From NCBI GenBank assembly GCA_964459325.1, contig CAYWKU010000002.1, positions 1 through 64,000 on the forward strand: a DNA stretch of 64,000 nt, read 5' to 3'. Shown piece by piece: positions 26,981 through 35,855 of this stretch. Under the pieces are notes generated by a model that saw only the letters and a program-made list of their open reading frames with translations, was not told where the DNA came from and did no database searches. Within the stretch, counting starts at the first letter, position 1. The number at the start of each line of letters is the position of its first letter. This DNA is from CAYWKU01 sp964459325. GTDB taxonomy: Bacteria; RBG-13-61-14; CAYWKU01. The translations under genes and the position numbers were made by a program.

Positions 26981-27370
26981 ATGAAGTGGAAGCTTGCACT
27001 TTGCTTAGCACTGGCGCTGGCGTTGTTTCTTTGCGCTTGTTCTCATTCCAATAAAAGCAGCGGAAACGGAGGTAAGCCCTTCGAGCAGGTGGGGATAGCG
27101 AGCTGGTACGGGAAGAAATTCCACGGCAAACAGACCGCCAGCGGCGAGAAGTTCGACATGCACAAGCTTACCGCCGCTCACCGGAGCCTGCCGTTCGGGA
27201 CGAAGGTTAAGGTCAAAAACCTGGACAACGGCAAAAAAGTGGTCGTCAGGATAAACGACCGCGGCCCATTCAAGAAGGGCAGGATAATAGACTTGAGCTA
27301 CGCCGCTGCGAAAAAGATAGGCATGATAAAGGCCGGATGCGCGAGGGTGAAAATCAGGGTGGTGAAATGA
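26981..27370 (+). CDS. RlpA-like lipoprotein with double-psi beta-barrel domain
   Basis: A 129-residue secreted protein. A lipoprotein signal peptide ends at FLCAC (lipobox cysteine about residue 19), so it should be anchored to a membrane. The mature part is an RlpA double-psi beta barrel: GIASWYGKKFHGKQTASGE, then AHRSLPFGTKVKV and INDRGPF, the pattern of septal ring lytic transglycosylases that cut denuded glycan strands. There is no SPOR domain, so septal targeting by that route is absent. Start 26981 follows the HAD stop directly. Acts in the periplasm on peptidoglycan by family inference. Confidence 0.88.
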   Translation: MKWKLALCLALALALFLCACSHSNKSSGNGGKPFEQVGIASWYGKKFHGKQTASGEKFDMHKLTAAHRSLPFGTKVKVKNLDNGKKVVVRINDRGPFKKGRIIDLSYAAAKKIGMIKAGCARVKIRVVK

Positions 27371-27410
27371 TTGGAAGGTGGCGGAATTCCACAATTAACG
27401 GAGACGGATT

Positions 27411-28220
27411 ATGAGCGATTACGATCCTTACGGCGGTTACGGAGACGGTAGCCGGTACGGCCCCCCGCAGCCTTCCGATTACGGTTCCGGCCCTTACATC
27501 CCCGAGCAACAGGGGCCTTATCCACCCGGCCAGGCGCAAGGGAGAAGCGGATGCTCGAAGTGGGCGCCGGGGTGTTTAATCGCAATAGCGGTGGTGATAG
27601 CTATACTTGCCGGGTTGGGATGGTACGGCTGGTCGAAGGTTAAAAAAGAGGTTTTGAGCGAAAAGCCCATATCGGTTGAAAAAACCGAGGTGTCCCGGGG
27701 ATTCAGAAACGAAATAGAGTCGGTATTGAAAGCGCTCGGGGAGAAAAACGAAGAAGAATTTACTCTTAAGATGACCGGCCCGGAGTTCAGTTACTTCATC
27801 CTTTCCATAATGCATAACTCATACAATCGTTCCGGTGAGTGGGATGTTCCCGAGCCGGAAGAGATAGACAATATCAACGCGAGACTGAAAGCCGTCGTCA
27901 AGGACGGTAATTTACTTGACTTCGGCCTCAGCTTTCCCATAATCAGTGATAAGTATTTTTTCAATGTCGCCGGGCTGGGTGAGATAGAGATAACCGACGG
28001 ACAATTAAAGATGAACCTTGATAGAATCACCATAGGAAAAGAACAATTCGAGGGTGTCCAGGCCGATGAGTTCGGCAATAAGTTGAGGTATCACCTTTCG
28101 GCTACTCCCGAGGTAAGGTACTTACTTAAAATGGTGCCCGAATTGAAGGTAAATAACGGAAATATTTACATGAAAGTCAGGGCAGTTCCTTACAATCCGG
28201 GGCAAACTTATCAGCGGTAG
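27411..28220 (+). CDS. Membrane protein of unknown function, Gly/Tyr/Pro-rich N-terminus
   Basis: A 269-residue protein not recognised. The first 50 residues are low-complexity, rich in Gly, Tyr, Pro and Gln. One membrane helix follows (about residues 54-74, IAIAVVIAILAGLGWYG), then a soluble domain of about 190 residues with alternating beta strands, including a KPISVEKTEVSRGF stretch and a LKMNLDRITIGKEQFEG segment. Topology is likely N-terminus in, domain outside. GGAGAC lies ahead of the ATG. The gap downstream is 132 nt and contains an inverted repeat, so it may end a transcript. Confidence 0.7.
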   Translation: MSDYDPYGGYGDGSRYGPPQPSDYGSGPYIPEQQGPYPPGQAQGRSGCSKWAPGCLIAIAVVIAILAGLGWYGWSKVKKEVLSEKPISVEKTEVSRGFRNEIESVLKALGEKNEEEFTLKMTGPEFSYFILSIMHNSYNRSGEWDVPEPEEIDNINARLKAVVKDGNLLDFGLSFPIISDKYFFNVAGLGEIEITDGQLKMNLDRITIGKEQFEGVQADEFGNKLRYHLSATPEVRYLLKMVPELKVNNGNIYMKVRAVPYNPGQTYQR

Positions 28221-28255
28221 ACGTTGACCGCATGATGTTTTAGGCTACATTCTCA

Positions 28256-28323
28256 AAAGTATCCGGACGTCTTCGTTTCGGGAACTACTTCATAGAGGAG
28301 AGTGTCTGAAAACCGGATACTTT
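28256..28323. repeat. 11-bp perfect inverted repeat ahead of the gldA-like gene
   Basis: Arms AAAGTATCCGG (28256-28266) and CCGGATACTTT (28313-28323) are exact reverse complements, separated by 46 nt, and end 29 nt before the ABC ATPase start. They could be operator half-sites, the base of an RNA hairpin in the leader, or ends of a small lost element. No adjacent target-site duplication is visible. Confidence 0.5.
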
Positions 28324-28352
28324 CAGAGCAGACTTATCAGGGGGAAAAGTTA

Positions 28353-29309
28353 ATGATTGAAGCGGAATCGCTCACCAAGCGGTACGGGCCGCTGACTGCC
28401 GTTGACGGGGTCAGTTTCCGGGCCGAACGGGGAGATGTCCTGGGTTTCCTGGGACCTAACGGGGCGGGTAAGACCACTACCGTTCGCATAATTACGGGCT
28501 ACATGCCCGCAACGACGGGCCGGGTTTCGGTGGCCGGACGGGACGTTTTCGAGCATTCACGCGAAGTAAAGCGAAGCATAGGCTACATGCCCGAGCGGCC
28601 TCCTTTGTACCGGGACATGGTGGTGCACAAGTACCTCGACTACGTGGCCGAGCTGAAGGGACTGGACCGCTCCTCACGGAAAAGCGCCGTGGCCCGCGCC
28701 ATATCGAGCTGCGGCCTCGATGACGTCGCCGGAAGGCTTACCGGGCACCTGTCTAAGGGCTATCAGCAGCGCCTCGGAATCGCACAGGCCATTGTGAACG
28801 ACCCGGAAGTGCTGATACTGGACGAGCCCACCATCGGCCTTGACCCCAGGCAGATAGTGGAAGTAAGGGAGATGATAAAATCGCTCGCCGGGAAGCGAAC
28901 GGTTATTCTTTCCAGCCACATCCTTAACGAGGTCAGCAGGATTTGCAACCGCATAGTCATCATTAACCGGGGGAAAATAGTCGCCGACGATTACCTGGAG
29001 GCCCTGAGGAAATCCGCCGCTTCCACCCTGAAGATAAGGCTGAGGCTCAAAACCCGGCCTGCGGAGTTGGAAGACGAGGTCAAGTCTCTCCCCGGTGTCG
29101 AATCCGTCCGGCGGGAGGAAGATTCCTGGCTGGTGGAGGCCCGCCCGGAATCGGCGGTGACCGACGAGCTTGCCAGGATGGTCACACAAAAGGGATGGGG
29201 CCTCGAGGAAATAGCCCACCTGGAGTTGAGCCTCGAAGATGTCTTCCTCAGCCTGGTGGAGAAAGCCGAAAATGTTCCGGAAACCGCTACCGCTCAGGGA
29301 GGCCGGTAA
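28353..29309 (+). CDS. ABC transporter ATPase, GldA-like
   Basis: A 318-residue nucleotide-binding subunit. Walker A is GPNGAGKTT near residue 37, the signature is LSKGYQQR, Walker B is LILDEPTIGLD, and the switch histidine lies in ILSSHILNEV. A C-terminal domain of about 90 residues follows, as in exporters of the ABC-2/DrrA type. ATG 28353 is preceded by AGGGGGAAA. The permease gene begins one base after the stop. Together with the next three genes this forms the GldA-GldF-GldG-DUF4340 set known from Bacteroidetes gliding loci but also present in many non-gliding bacteria. Confidence 0.9.
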   Translation: MIEAESLTKRYGPLTAVDGVSFRAERGDVLGFLGPNGAGKTTTVRIITGYMPATTGRVSVAGRDVFEHSREVKRSIGYMPERPPLYRDMVVHKYLDYVAELKGLDRSSRKSAVARAISSCGLDDVAGRLTGHLSKGYQQRLGIAQAIVNDPEVLILDEPTIGLDPRQIVEVREMIKSLAGKRTVILSSHILNEVSRICNRIVIINRGKIVADDYLEALRKSAASTLKIRLRLKTRPAELEDEVKSLPGVESVRREEDSWLVEARPESAVTDELARMVTQKGWGLEEIAHLELSLEDVFLSLVEKAENVPETATAQGGR

Positions 29310-29310
29310 A

Positions 29311-30111
29311 ATGAAAGGCGCATTTGCTATCTGGAAAAGGGAAACACGGTATTATTTCTCGAGCGCTACCGCTTACGTGCTGATTGCCGTTTTCCTTATA
29401 ATCGCCGACCTGGCTTTCATGTATCTTTTCAATTACTACACCGTTCAAAGCAGCCAGCTCGGCCGGTTTTCGGCGGAGATTCCCTTCGACTTCACTCCCA
29501 ACTGGATAATAGAGGTGATGTTCGATTTTCTGGGGACTGTTCTGCTGATAGGTCTGCCGTTTATCACCATGCGGCTTATCGCCGAGGAGCGCAGGGTGGG
29601 CACCGATGAGCTGCTTTTGACCACCCCGGCTAGCGTAAGCGGCATTGTGGTGGGTAAGTTCCTCGCCGCCCTCACACTGGCGGCGGTAATGCTGGGCCTG
29701 AGCGCTTACATACCCATCCTGCTGTCGAGGTACGCGGAGCTTAACTGGCTGACGGTCCTTACCGGGTACCTCGGCTTGTTGCTCATGGCAGGCGCGTTTA
29801 TCGGGCTGGGAATGTTTCTGAGCTCCCTCACCGAAAGCCAGGTGATAGCGGGGCTGGCGACCTTCGGGCTGCTGCTGGGATTGTGGCTCATAAGCGGAAT
29901 GGGTGACATCGCAGGCAGGATACTGGATTACCTGGCCCCGAGCATAAGCGCGTCGGTGGAGGGGGGTATGAAATACCTTTCGCTTAACGACCACCTGTCG
30001 CCCTTTTTGAAGGGAGTTATAGATACCCGGCGCCTGGTTTTCTATCTGAGCGCCATCTTCCTGGGAATATTCCTCGCGCACCGCTCGGTGGAAAGCAGCC
30101 GCTGGCGGTAG
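29311..30111 (+). CDS. ABC-2 type permease, GldF-like
   Basis: A 266-residue integral membrane protein with about six hydrophobic helices. It begins with a short cytoplasmic segment FAIWKRETRYYFSSATAYVL typical of GldF-type permeases and carries the cytoplasmic loop RLIAEERRVGTDELLLTTP, which probably contacts the ATPase. ATG 29311 is preferred because earlier starts lie inside the ATPase gene and GGGAGG is just upstream. It should form the membrane channel with the ATPase and GldG-like subunit; the cargo is unknown. Confidence 0.88.
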   Translation: MKGAFAIWKRETRYYFSSATAYVLIAVFLIIADLAFMYLFNYYTVQSSQLGRFSAEIPFDFTPNWIIEVMFDFLGTVLLIGLPFITMRLIAEERRVGTDELLLTTPASVSGIVVGKFLAALTLAAVMLGLSAYIPILLSRYAELNWLTVLTGYLGLLLMAGAFIGLGMFLSSLTESQVIAGLATFGLLLGLWLISGMGDIAGRILDYLAPSISASVEGGMKYLSLNDHLSPFLKGVIDTRRLVFYLSAIFLGIFLAHRSVESSRWR

Positions 30112-30123
30112 GAGGTGTACGAT

Positions 30124-31638
30124 ATGAAGTCGGGAAAATCAAGAAAGGCCCTTTACGGGTTGAACATGGCGGTGATGATTGTCGCAATGCTGGTGGTGCT
30201 GGGCGCCCTCAACTGGCTGGGTAAAAAACACTACAAGCGCTGGGACCTGGCTAAGCCGACCTCCGAAGTCCTCAGCAGCCAGACCGTGAACCTGCTCAAA
30301 AACCTCGAAGAGGACATCAAGGTTCATCATTTCTACCAGTACAGCCCCTACCAGGAAGACGAGCGCTCCCGGGAAAGCTACCGCGAGCTGCTGGAAAGAT
30401 ACAAGTCGCTTTCTGACCATTTCGATTACGAGATGATTGACTATGCCAAAAACCCGCAGAGGGTCAACCTGTTCTTCGAGGAGCACAAGAAAATCTCCAT
30501 CGAGCCGAACACCTCGGTGGTAACCAGAGGGAAATACATCGAAAAGGTGAGCGACACCACCGAAGCGGCCCTTACCGAGGCGATAATCAAAGTCACACGC
30601 GGAAGCGTCAGAACCGTGTGCTTCACCACCGGCCACGGCGAGCACGACCCGGACGAATCCGGCGCGGGCGGCTATTACAAGGCGGGCCAGGGGCTTGGAG
30701 GTGAAAACTTCGAGGTTAAAAAAATAAATATCCTCGAAGAAGGCGTGCCCGACCAATGCACGGTGACGGTAATCGGCGGCCCCATACTTTCCTTTAAACC
30801 GGAAGAGACCGTGCTGCTGAAAAAATACCTGGACGAGGGCGGCAACCTGCTGGCCATGCTGGACGCCACAGGCAAAACCGGCCTGGAGAAACTGCTCGGC
30901 GATTACATGATAGTACCCGAGGACGACGTCCTGAAAACCGAGAAGAGCGCGGCCATGGGCTCCGACCCGTTTATGATACTGGCGGATAATTACAACCCCA
31001 ATCATACTGTTACCGGCTCCCTGAGCCAGTTGGGGATGCTGGTAGGCGACAGGGTCAGGACAATCCCGTGCTACCTTTACGAAGTGCGCAGCCTGCGCGT
31101 CAAGGAAAATATTCCCGAAAGGTTCGAGGCGGGTAAACTTATATCCACCTCCGACAATGTCAGGGTGCTCTCCAGCGACGAAGCGCCGTTGGCCGACCGA
31201 TACAAGGAGTTTCGGGGCAAAATTCAGGAAGAAGGAGCAGCGGGGGCTTCCGCTCCCGTAGGTGAAGTCGGGTCGCAGGTAGTAGCCGCCTATTCCTCGA
31301 AGGTTATCGAGTATGAAAAGCAGACGGCCACGCCGGAGGCTGAGGTGGAAGAGAGGGAGCCGAAACGCCAATCGAGGGTGATAGTATTCGGCGACAGCGA
31401 TTTTGCCGCCGACGGCTTCATCGAACAGATGCCCAACGGGGACGTTTTCCTCAACTCGGTGGCGTGGTTGGCCGAGGAGGAGAAATCCGTCGGAATCAGG
31501 CCCCGGGAAAAGGAGTTCGTGCCCATTCATTTCTCCGGCCAGAAAAACTGGTTAATCCTGCTGGGCGTGCTGGTGATAGTGCCGCTGGTGGTGCTTATCA
31601 ACGGCGTCCTGGTGTGGAGAGAAAAGAAACGACTCTAA
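30124..31638 (+). CDS. GldG-like ABC transporter auxiliary protein
   Basis: A 504-residue protein with an N-terminal membrane helix (about residues 13-33), a large extracytoplasmic domain and a C-terminal membrane helix near residue 475-498. The first part, KHYKRWDLAKPTSEVLSSQT followed by a thioredoxin-like beta-alpha region, is characteristic of GldG family proteins. VIGGPILSFKPEE and VIVFGDSDFAADGF are further conserved pieces. ATG 30124 has a perfect GGAGG eight bases upstream, better than the GTG at 30115. It is the third gene of the exporter operon. Confidence 0.85.
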   Translation: MKSGKSRKALYGLNMAVMIVAMLVVLGALNWLGKKHYKRWDLAKPTSEVLSSQTVNLLKNLEEDIKVHHFYQYSPYQEDERSRESYRELLERYKSLSDHFDYEMIDYAKNPQRVNLFFEEHKKISIEPNTSVVTRGKYIEKVSDTTEAALTEAIIKVTRGSVRTVCFTTGHGEHDPDESGAGGYYKAGQGLGGENFEVKKINILEEGVPDQCTVTVIGGPILSFKPEETVLLKKYLDEGGNLLAMLDATGKTGLEKLLGDYMIVPEDDVLKTEKSAAMGSDPFMILADNYNPNHTVTGSLSQLGMLVGDRVRTIPCYLYEVRSLRVKENIPERFEAGKLISTSDNVRVLSSDEAPLADRYKEFRGKIQEEGAAGASAPVGEVGSQVVAAYSSKVIEYEKQTATPEAEVEEREPKRQSRVIVFGDSDFAADGFIEQMPNGDVFLNSVAWLAEEEKSVGIRPREKEFVPIHFSGQKNWLILLGVLVIVPLVVLINGVLVWREKKRL

Positions 31639-31669
31639 CCTCCGGGGTTGCAGGCCCTGAAGCTCGATA

Positions 31670-31759
31670 ATGGTAGGCGCGACACTCCTGTCGCGCAATG
31701 CAACCCCTCGAAGGGATAGCCCGGCAGGAGTGCCGGGCCTACCATGTCGCGCAATGCAA
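31670..31759. repeat. Cloverleaf-shaped intergenic element with direct repeat
   Basis: A 9-bp outer stem (31670-31678 with 31737-31745) encloses three hairpins: 31678-31684/31689-31695 with loop CTCC, 31705-31708/31712-31715, and 31721-31726/31731-31736 with loop GGAG. The loops CTCC and GGAG are mutually complementary. A 15-nt direct repeat, TGTCGCGCAATGCAA, occurs at 31689-31703 and again at 31745-31759. It fills the gap between the gldG-like and DUF4340 genes. It resembles an extragenic palindromic or MITE-type repeat; no tRNA T-loop sequence is present. Confidence 0.65.
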
Positions 31760-31783
31760 TCCACCAAAATGAGGTGAAGCAGG

Positions 31784-33208
31784 ATGAGGTTTCGCGGAAC
31801 TTACATAATCGTCGCGCTGGCTGTAGGATTGCTGCTTTTCATTTATTTTTATGAAATCAAGGGCGGCAAGAAGCGCGAAAAAGCCGAGGAAGAAGCCAAA
31901 AAGGTCGTTCACGTCGAAGAGAACGCGATAAACTCCATCGAAATATCCCGGCCCGGACAAAAACCATTGCGCCTCGAAAAAGATAAGGATGGCGACTGGA
32001 GGCTCACCTCCCCGCTCGAGGCTCGCGCGGATAAATCCGCCGTGGAGGGACTGACCTGGGAAATCGCCAAGATGAAATCCGGCCGCTCCGTCGGGAAAGT
32101 TAAAACCGACCTCCAGCCCTACGGCCTGGCAACTCCCGAGATGGAAGTGAGCTTTAAAGCCGAAGGAAAGGAAAGAAGCATACTTTTCGGTTCCGATACT
32201 CCCATCGGCCGGGAAACCTATGTGATGGTCGGGGGCAGCGACGAGGTCAAAGTGGTAAGCCGCAGCTCGGCGGATACTTTCGATACGCAAGCCGCCGACC
32301 TGCGCGACAGGCGGGTGGTGGTTTTCAAGCGGGACAAGCTGGTAGGCGTCGAGCTGGAAGTCGCCTCACCGGAGCGAAAAATCGTCCTGGACAAAGCCGA
32401 CGGAGACTGGCGGCTGTCCTCGCCGAAAAAGGTGGACGCTTCCGACTCGGTGGCCCGGGGCATAGTGGACCAGCTGAGCACCCTGGAGGCGGAGAGCTTC
32501 GTCCCTCAACCGGTCGCCGAAGCGCAAGGTCTCGGCAAGCCCGACGCTGTCGTTACGCTGATTCTGGGTAAGCAGGAACGCGCCGCAAAAAAAGTTGATT
32601 TTTACAGGGAAGAAAAGCCAAACAAGGCGCTCGTGCACCCGGAAGGGGAAGTTTGGTATTACAGGGCGCCGGCGATTATACTGGGAGACGTTGAAAAACC
32701 GGTGGAGGATTTCAGAGAGCGCAAGGTGCTCGATTTCGACCGGTTCAACCTGACCCGGATAAAGATAAATAAACCCGGCGCCGACAAGCAGGTTGTTTTG
32801 AAAAAGGACGACAAGGGTGACTGGAAGCTCAAGGGGGCCGAAGAGGAGGAGGTCTCCTCCGCCGGGGTCTTCGACTTCATAGACAAGCTGGAAGGGTTGA
32901 AGGCCCGGGAGTTTGTGGACAATCCCCCGCCGGCTTCGGTGACCGGCCTGGATACACAGCCGACGGTAGTGCTTTACGGCAAAAGCGACGAAGGTGAGGA
33001 AGAAGGAAAAGAAGAGGAACTGGCGAGACTTATACTGGGTGGCAAGACCGGGGAAGGGCTTAGATATGCGAAAGGAAGCGGCGAGCAGGTATTTCTGATA
33101 AGCGCGTCCTTCAACGTTCCGGCAACCGCCGAAGATTTTACCGAAAAATCCCCTGCCCCGCCGGTAAAATCATTCACTCCTATGCCGGGACGAATGCCGG
33201 GCAAGTAG
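31784..33208 (+). CDS. DUF4340-domain membrane-anchored protein
   Basis: A 474-residue protein with one N-terminal membrane helix (about residues 7-24) and a long extracytoplasmic part made of three related blocks, each containing a strand pattern like SIEISRPGQKPLRLEKD, VELEVASPERKIVLDK and RIKINKPGADKQVVLKKD followed by GDWRL or GDWKL. DFRERKVLDFD and DLRDRRVVVFK mark block boundaries. This is the DUF4340 family, usually found next to gldFG-like genes as here. GAGGTGAAGCAGG precedes the ATG. Its molecular role is unknown; an accessory of the exporter is likely. Confidence 0.82.
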   Translation: MRFRGTYIIVALAVGLLLFIYFYEIKGGKKREKAEEEAKKVVHVEENAINSIEISRPGQKPLRLEKDKDGDWRLTSPLEARADKSAVEGLTWEIAKMKSGRSVGKVKTDLQPYGLATPEMEVSFKAEGKERSILFGSDTPIGRETYVMVGGSDEVKVVSRSSADTFDTQAADLRDRRVVVFKRDKLVGVELEVASPERKIVLDKADGDWRLSSPKKVDASDSVARGIVDQLSTLEAESFVPQPVAEAQGLGKPDAVVTLILGKQERAAKKVDFYREEKPNKALVHPEGEVWYYRAPAIILGDVEKPVEDFRERKVLDFDRFNLTRIKINKPGADKQVVLKKDDKGDWKLKGAEEEEVSSAGVFDFIDKLEGLKAREFVDNPPPASVTGLDTQPTVVLYGKSDEGEEEGKEEELARLILGGKTGEGLRYAKGSGEQVFLISASFNVPATAEDFTEKSPAPPVKSFTPMPGRMPGK

Positions 33209-33286
33209 GGTTGTGTGCGCCCGTTTGCCGATTGTTCTGATAAGCATGTAAATTTATTGGACAAATGACAGCTACGGGAGAAAATT

Positions 33287-34789
33287 ATGGCCTCGAAAAA
33301 AATTCATGAGTGCATATTGGCCATAGACCAGGGCACTACCGGCGCCACGGTCCTCGTGATAGACGGCAACGGCGAAGTTTTTGGCAGGGCATACTCCGAA
33401 TTCCGGCAATTTTACCCCCGCCCCGGGTGGGTGGAGCATGACCCGGAGGAAATATGGCGAACCACCGTTGAGGTTCTCAACAAGGCAATAGCCGATGTCC
33501 CGCCCGAAGCAATCAAGGCGGTCGGCATCACCAACCAGAGGGAAACAACCGTTGTGTGGGATGCCGAAACCGGAAAGCCCGTTTACAACGCCATCGTATG
33601 GCAATGCCGCAGGACGGCAGACTTGTGCAATAAGCTCAAAGCCGACGGCCACGAGGAAACCATCCGCTCGAAAACGGGTCTGGTGGTGGATGCATACTTC
33701 TCGGGCACCAAAATCCGATGGATTCTGGACAACGTGAAAGGTGCCCGGAAACGGGCCGAAGAGGGCAAACTCCGGTTCGGAAACATAGATACTTGGCTTA
33801 TATGGAAACTCACCGGCGGCCGCGAGCACCTGACCGACTACTCGAACGCAAGCCGAACCATGTTGTACAACATAGGCCGGCGGCAGTGGGATGCCGAGCT
33901 TATGGACATCCTCAAAGTCCCGGAGAGCATGCTCCCCCAGGTGCGTAGCTCCAGCGGCGATTTCGGAAAGTGCGAAAAGGATATTATAGGAATCGAGGCT
34001 CCGATTGCGGGGGTTGCGGGCGACCAGCAGGCGGCCCTTTTCGGCCAGTTGTGCACCCGACCCGGGAGCTGCAAAAACACCTACGGAACCGGCTGTTTCG
34101 CGCTTTCGCCGACGCCGGAGCGGGTGCATTCTCAGCACGGCCTTATTACCACCCTCGCCTGCGACGCCCGCGGAGGCCCTACTTACGCCATCGAGGGCAG
34201 CGTTTTCATAGCCGGCGCCGTGGTTCAGTGGCTGAGGGACGAGATGGGGCTGATAGACCAGGCCCCCGACAGCGAATACTTCGCCTCGAAGGCGCCGGAT
34301 ACCGGCGGGGTGTACATAGTGCCCGCTTTCGTGGGGCTGGGAGCGCCTCACTGGAACATGGAGGCCCGGGGAACGATAACCGGAATCACACGGGGAACCA
34401 ATAAGAATCACATCATACGGGCTGCGCTGGAGTCAATAGCGTATCAGTCCGCCGACCTGGTTAAAAGCATAGACGGCGACCTGGGAAAAAGGGCCGAGGA
34501 GTTGCGCGTCGACGGCGGCGCATGCCTAAACGACCTTTTGATGCAGTTCCAGGCGGATATACTGGGCATTCCCGTCAACCGCCCGGCCATGGTCGAAACT
34601 ACGGCCCTCGGGTCGGCCTTCCTGGCGGGGTTAAAGGTGGGATTGTGGAGCGATTCCGGAGAGTTGGCCGAAGTGCGCAAAACGGACAAAATCTTCGAGC
34701 CTTCCATGTCCGAGGCTCGGCGGGAAGAGCTTTTGGAGGGATGGAGTGACGCCGTGAAGCAGGCTTTGAGCGGAACCGAAAATGATTAA
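33287..34789 (+). CDS. glpK: Glycerol kinase GlpK
   Basis: A 500-residue FGGY-family kinase that converts glycerol and ATP to glycerol 3-phosphate in the cytoplasm. The phosphate loop DQGTTGA is at residues 14-20; ITNQRETTVVWD and NAIVWQCRRT form the glycerol site; GVAGDQQAALFGQ and GTYGTGCF-type segments (read here as KNTYGTGCFAL) and the C-terminal ATP region DGGACLNDLLMQFQADILG are all typical. Length matches the family. GGGAGAAAAT precedes the ATG. No glpF or glpD lies alongside. The downstream lipoprotein gene starts 43 nt after its stop. Confidence 0.96.
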   Translation: MASKKIHECILAIDQGTTGATVLVIDGNGEVFGRAYSEFRQFYPRPGWVEHDPEEIWRTTVEVLNKAIADVPPEAIKAVGITNQRETTVVWDAETGKPVYNAIVWQCRRTADLCNKLKADGHEETIRSKTGLVVDAYFSGTKIRWILDNVKGARKRAEEGKLRFGNIDTWLIWKLTGGREHLTDYSNASRTMLYNIGRRQWDAELMDILKVPESMLPQVRSSSGDFGKCEKDIIGIEAPIAGVAGDQQAALFGQLCTRPGSCKNTYGTGCFALSPTPERVHSQHGLITTLACDARGGPTYAIEGSVFIAGAVVQWLRDEMGLIDQAPDSEYFASKAPDTGGVYIVPAFVGLGAPHWNMEARGTITGITRGTNKNHIIRAALESIAYQSADLVKSIDGDLGKRAEELRVDGGACLNDLLMQFQADILGIPVNRPAMVETTALGSAFLAGLKVGLWSDSGELAEVRKTDKIFEPSMSEARREELLEGWSDAVKQALSGTEND

Positions 34790-34832
34790 AATGAGTCAAT
34801 GTATATTAAAAGCTCGTGAAAGGGAGAAAAAA

Positions 34833-35855
34833 ATGGGCAGGAAACTTTTAATAGCCGCCGGTCTCGTCCTCGTGGTGGTCGCCGTTATCGCCGCATCCTG
34901 CAAGAAAGTTGAAAAGCCCGAATCCAAAGGTGAGACGACAACTACTACAAAAAGCGCGGCCACCTCCGAAAAACCGCCCGGAGAGGACGAAGTGGCACTG
35001 GCGGAAGTGGATGGTGATGTGATAACGTGGGAGGATTTAAACGAAATTTATCACATCGAGCGCATGAGTAACCGGCTTACTCGAGAACAGGTAAAGCGCC
35101 TGCTGGATAATCTGGTGCGGGAGCGGTTGGTTTACCTGCACGGCCTGGAAAAGGGGTACGACGAAGACCCCGAGTACATCAGGAAACTGGAGCGCACCAA
35201 GAGGAAACTGATTCACCGCATGGCCATGGAAGACCTTGCGCACAAAAGGCCGGAAGTGGGCAAAAAGGAAATGAAAAAGTATTACGATAAACACCCCGAG
35301 GCCTTTCGAGTATCCAAGGTGCAATACTTGATGTTTTCTCCGCGAAAATTCGACAATGACCGAAAAAAGGCCCGGGTGCGGGCCGAAAAAGCTCTGGAGG
35401 AAATCAAGGGCGGAATGACGATGAAGGAAGCCTCCAAAAAATTCCTGGAAAAGGAGAAGCCTTTCACCATAAACATGAGAGAAGGGCAAGCCAGCTTCTT
35501 CGGCCATGATTTTGACCGGAAGGTGGAAAAGCTCGAGCCGGGGGAAGTTGCCGGGCCGCTGCAAGGTCCGCAGGGCTTTATCGTCGCCAAGCTTCTGGAG
35601 CGGGAAACTCAGTCCTTCAGAGAATCCAGGGGATACATAAGAACACTTTTGAACAGGGAAAAGTCATCGAACCGAATCAAGTCGTATTACGAACGATTGC
35701 GGGACAAGTATAAAGTAAATGTACGCGACGAAGCACTCGATAAGAAACTTGAAGAATTGAAAAATCGGCCGCCGGGCAAAAGAGGCCCCCGAATGAGGCA
35801 TCATCCATCAATATCGCCGGGCACAAAACCCACTCCTGAAAAAGAGGCGCCTTAA
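34833..35855 (+). CDS. Parvulin-type peptidyl-prolyl isomerase, probable lipoprotein
   Basis: A 340-residue periplasmic folding factor of the SurA/PrsA kind. A signal sequence ends in VIAASCKK, compatible with lipidation though the -3 residue is not ideal. A helical SurA-N-like region (about residues 60-145) holds LLDNLVRERLVYLHG. A rotamase domain (about 155-270) includes VSKVQYLMFSP and VEKLEPGEVAGPLQGPQGFI. The C-terminus is basic and Pro-rich. ATG 34833 has AAAGGGAGAAAA upstream; an ATG at 34782 overlapping glpK would place 17 charged residues before the signal. Likely assists outer-membrane or secreted proteins. Confidence 0.82.
   Translation: MGRKLLIAAGLVLVVVAVIAASCKKVEKPESKGETTTTTKSAATSEKPPGEDEVALAEVDGDVITWEDLNEIYHIERMSNRLTREQVKRLLDNLVRERLVYLHGLEKGYDEDPEYIRKLERTKRKLIHRMAMEDLAHKRPEVGKKEMKKYYDKHPEAFRVSKVQYLMFSPRKFDNDRKKARVRAEKALEEIKGGMTMKEASKKFLEKEKPFTINMREGQASFFGHDFDRKVEKLEPGEVAGPLQGPQGFIVAKLLERETQSFRESRGYIRTLLNREKSSNRIKSYYERLRDKYKVNVRDEALDKKLEELKNRPPGKRGPRMRHHPSISPGTKPTPEKEAP

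Noticed and set aside
30139..31530. 463-codon open frame on the - strand
   Set aside because: Antisense to the gldG-like gene and without recognisable domains.
31670..31745. Possible tRNA, because of size and cloverleaf shape
   Set aside because: No T-loop GGTTC-type sequence, no CCA-compatible acceptor end, no anticodon-arm geometry, and a direct repeat extends beyond it.
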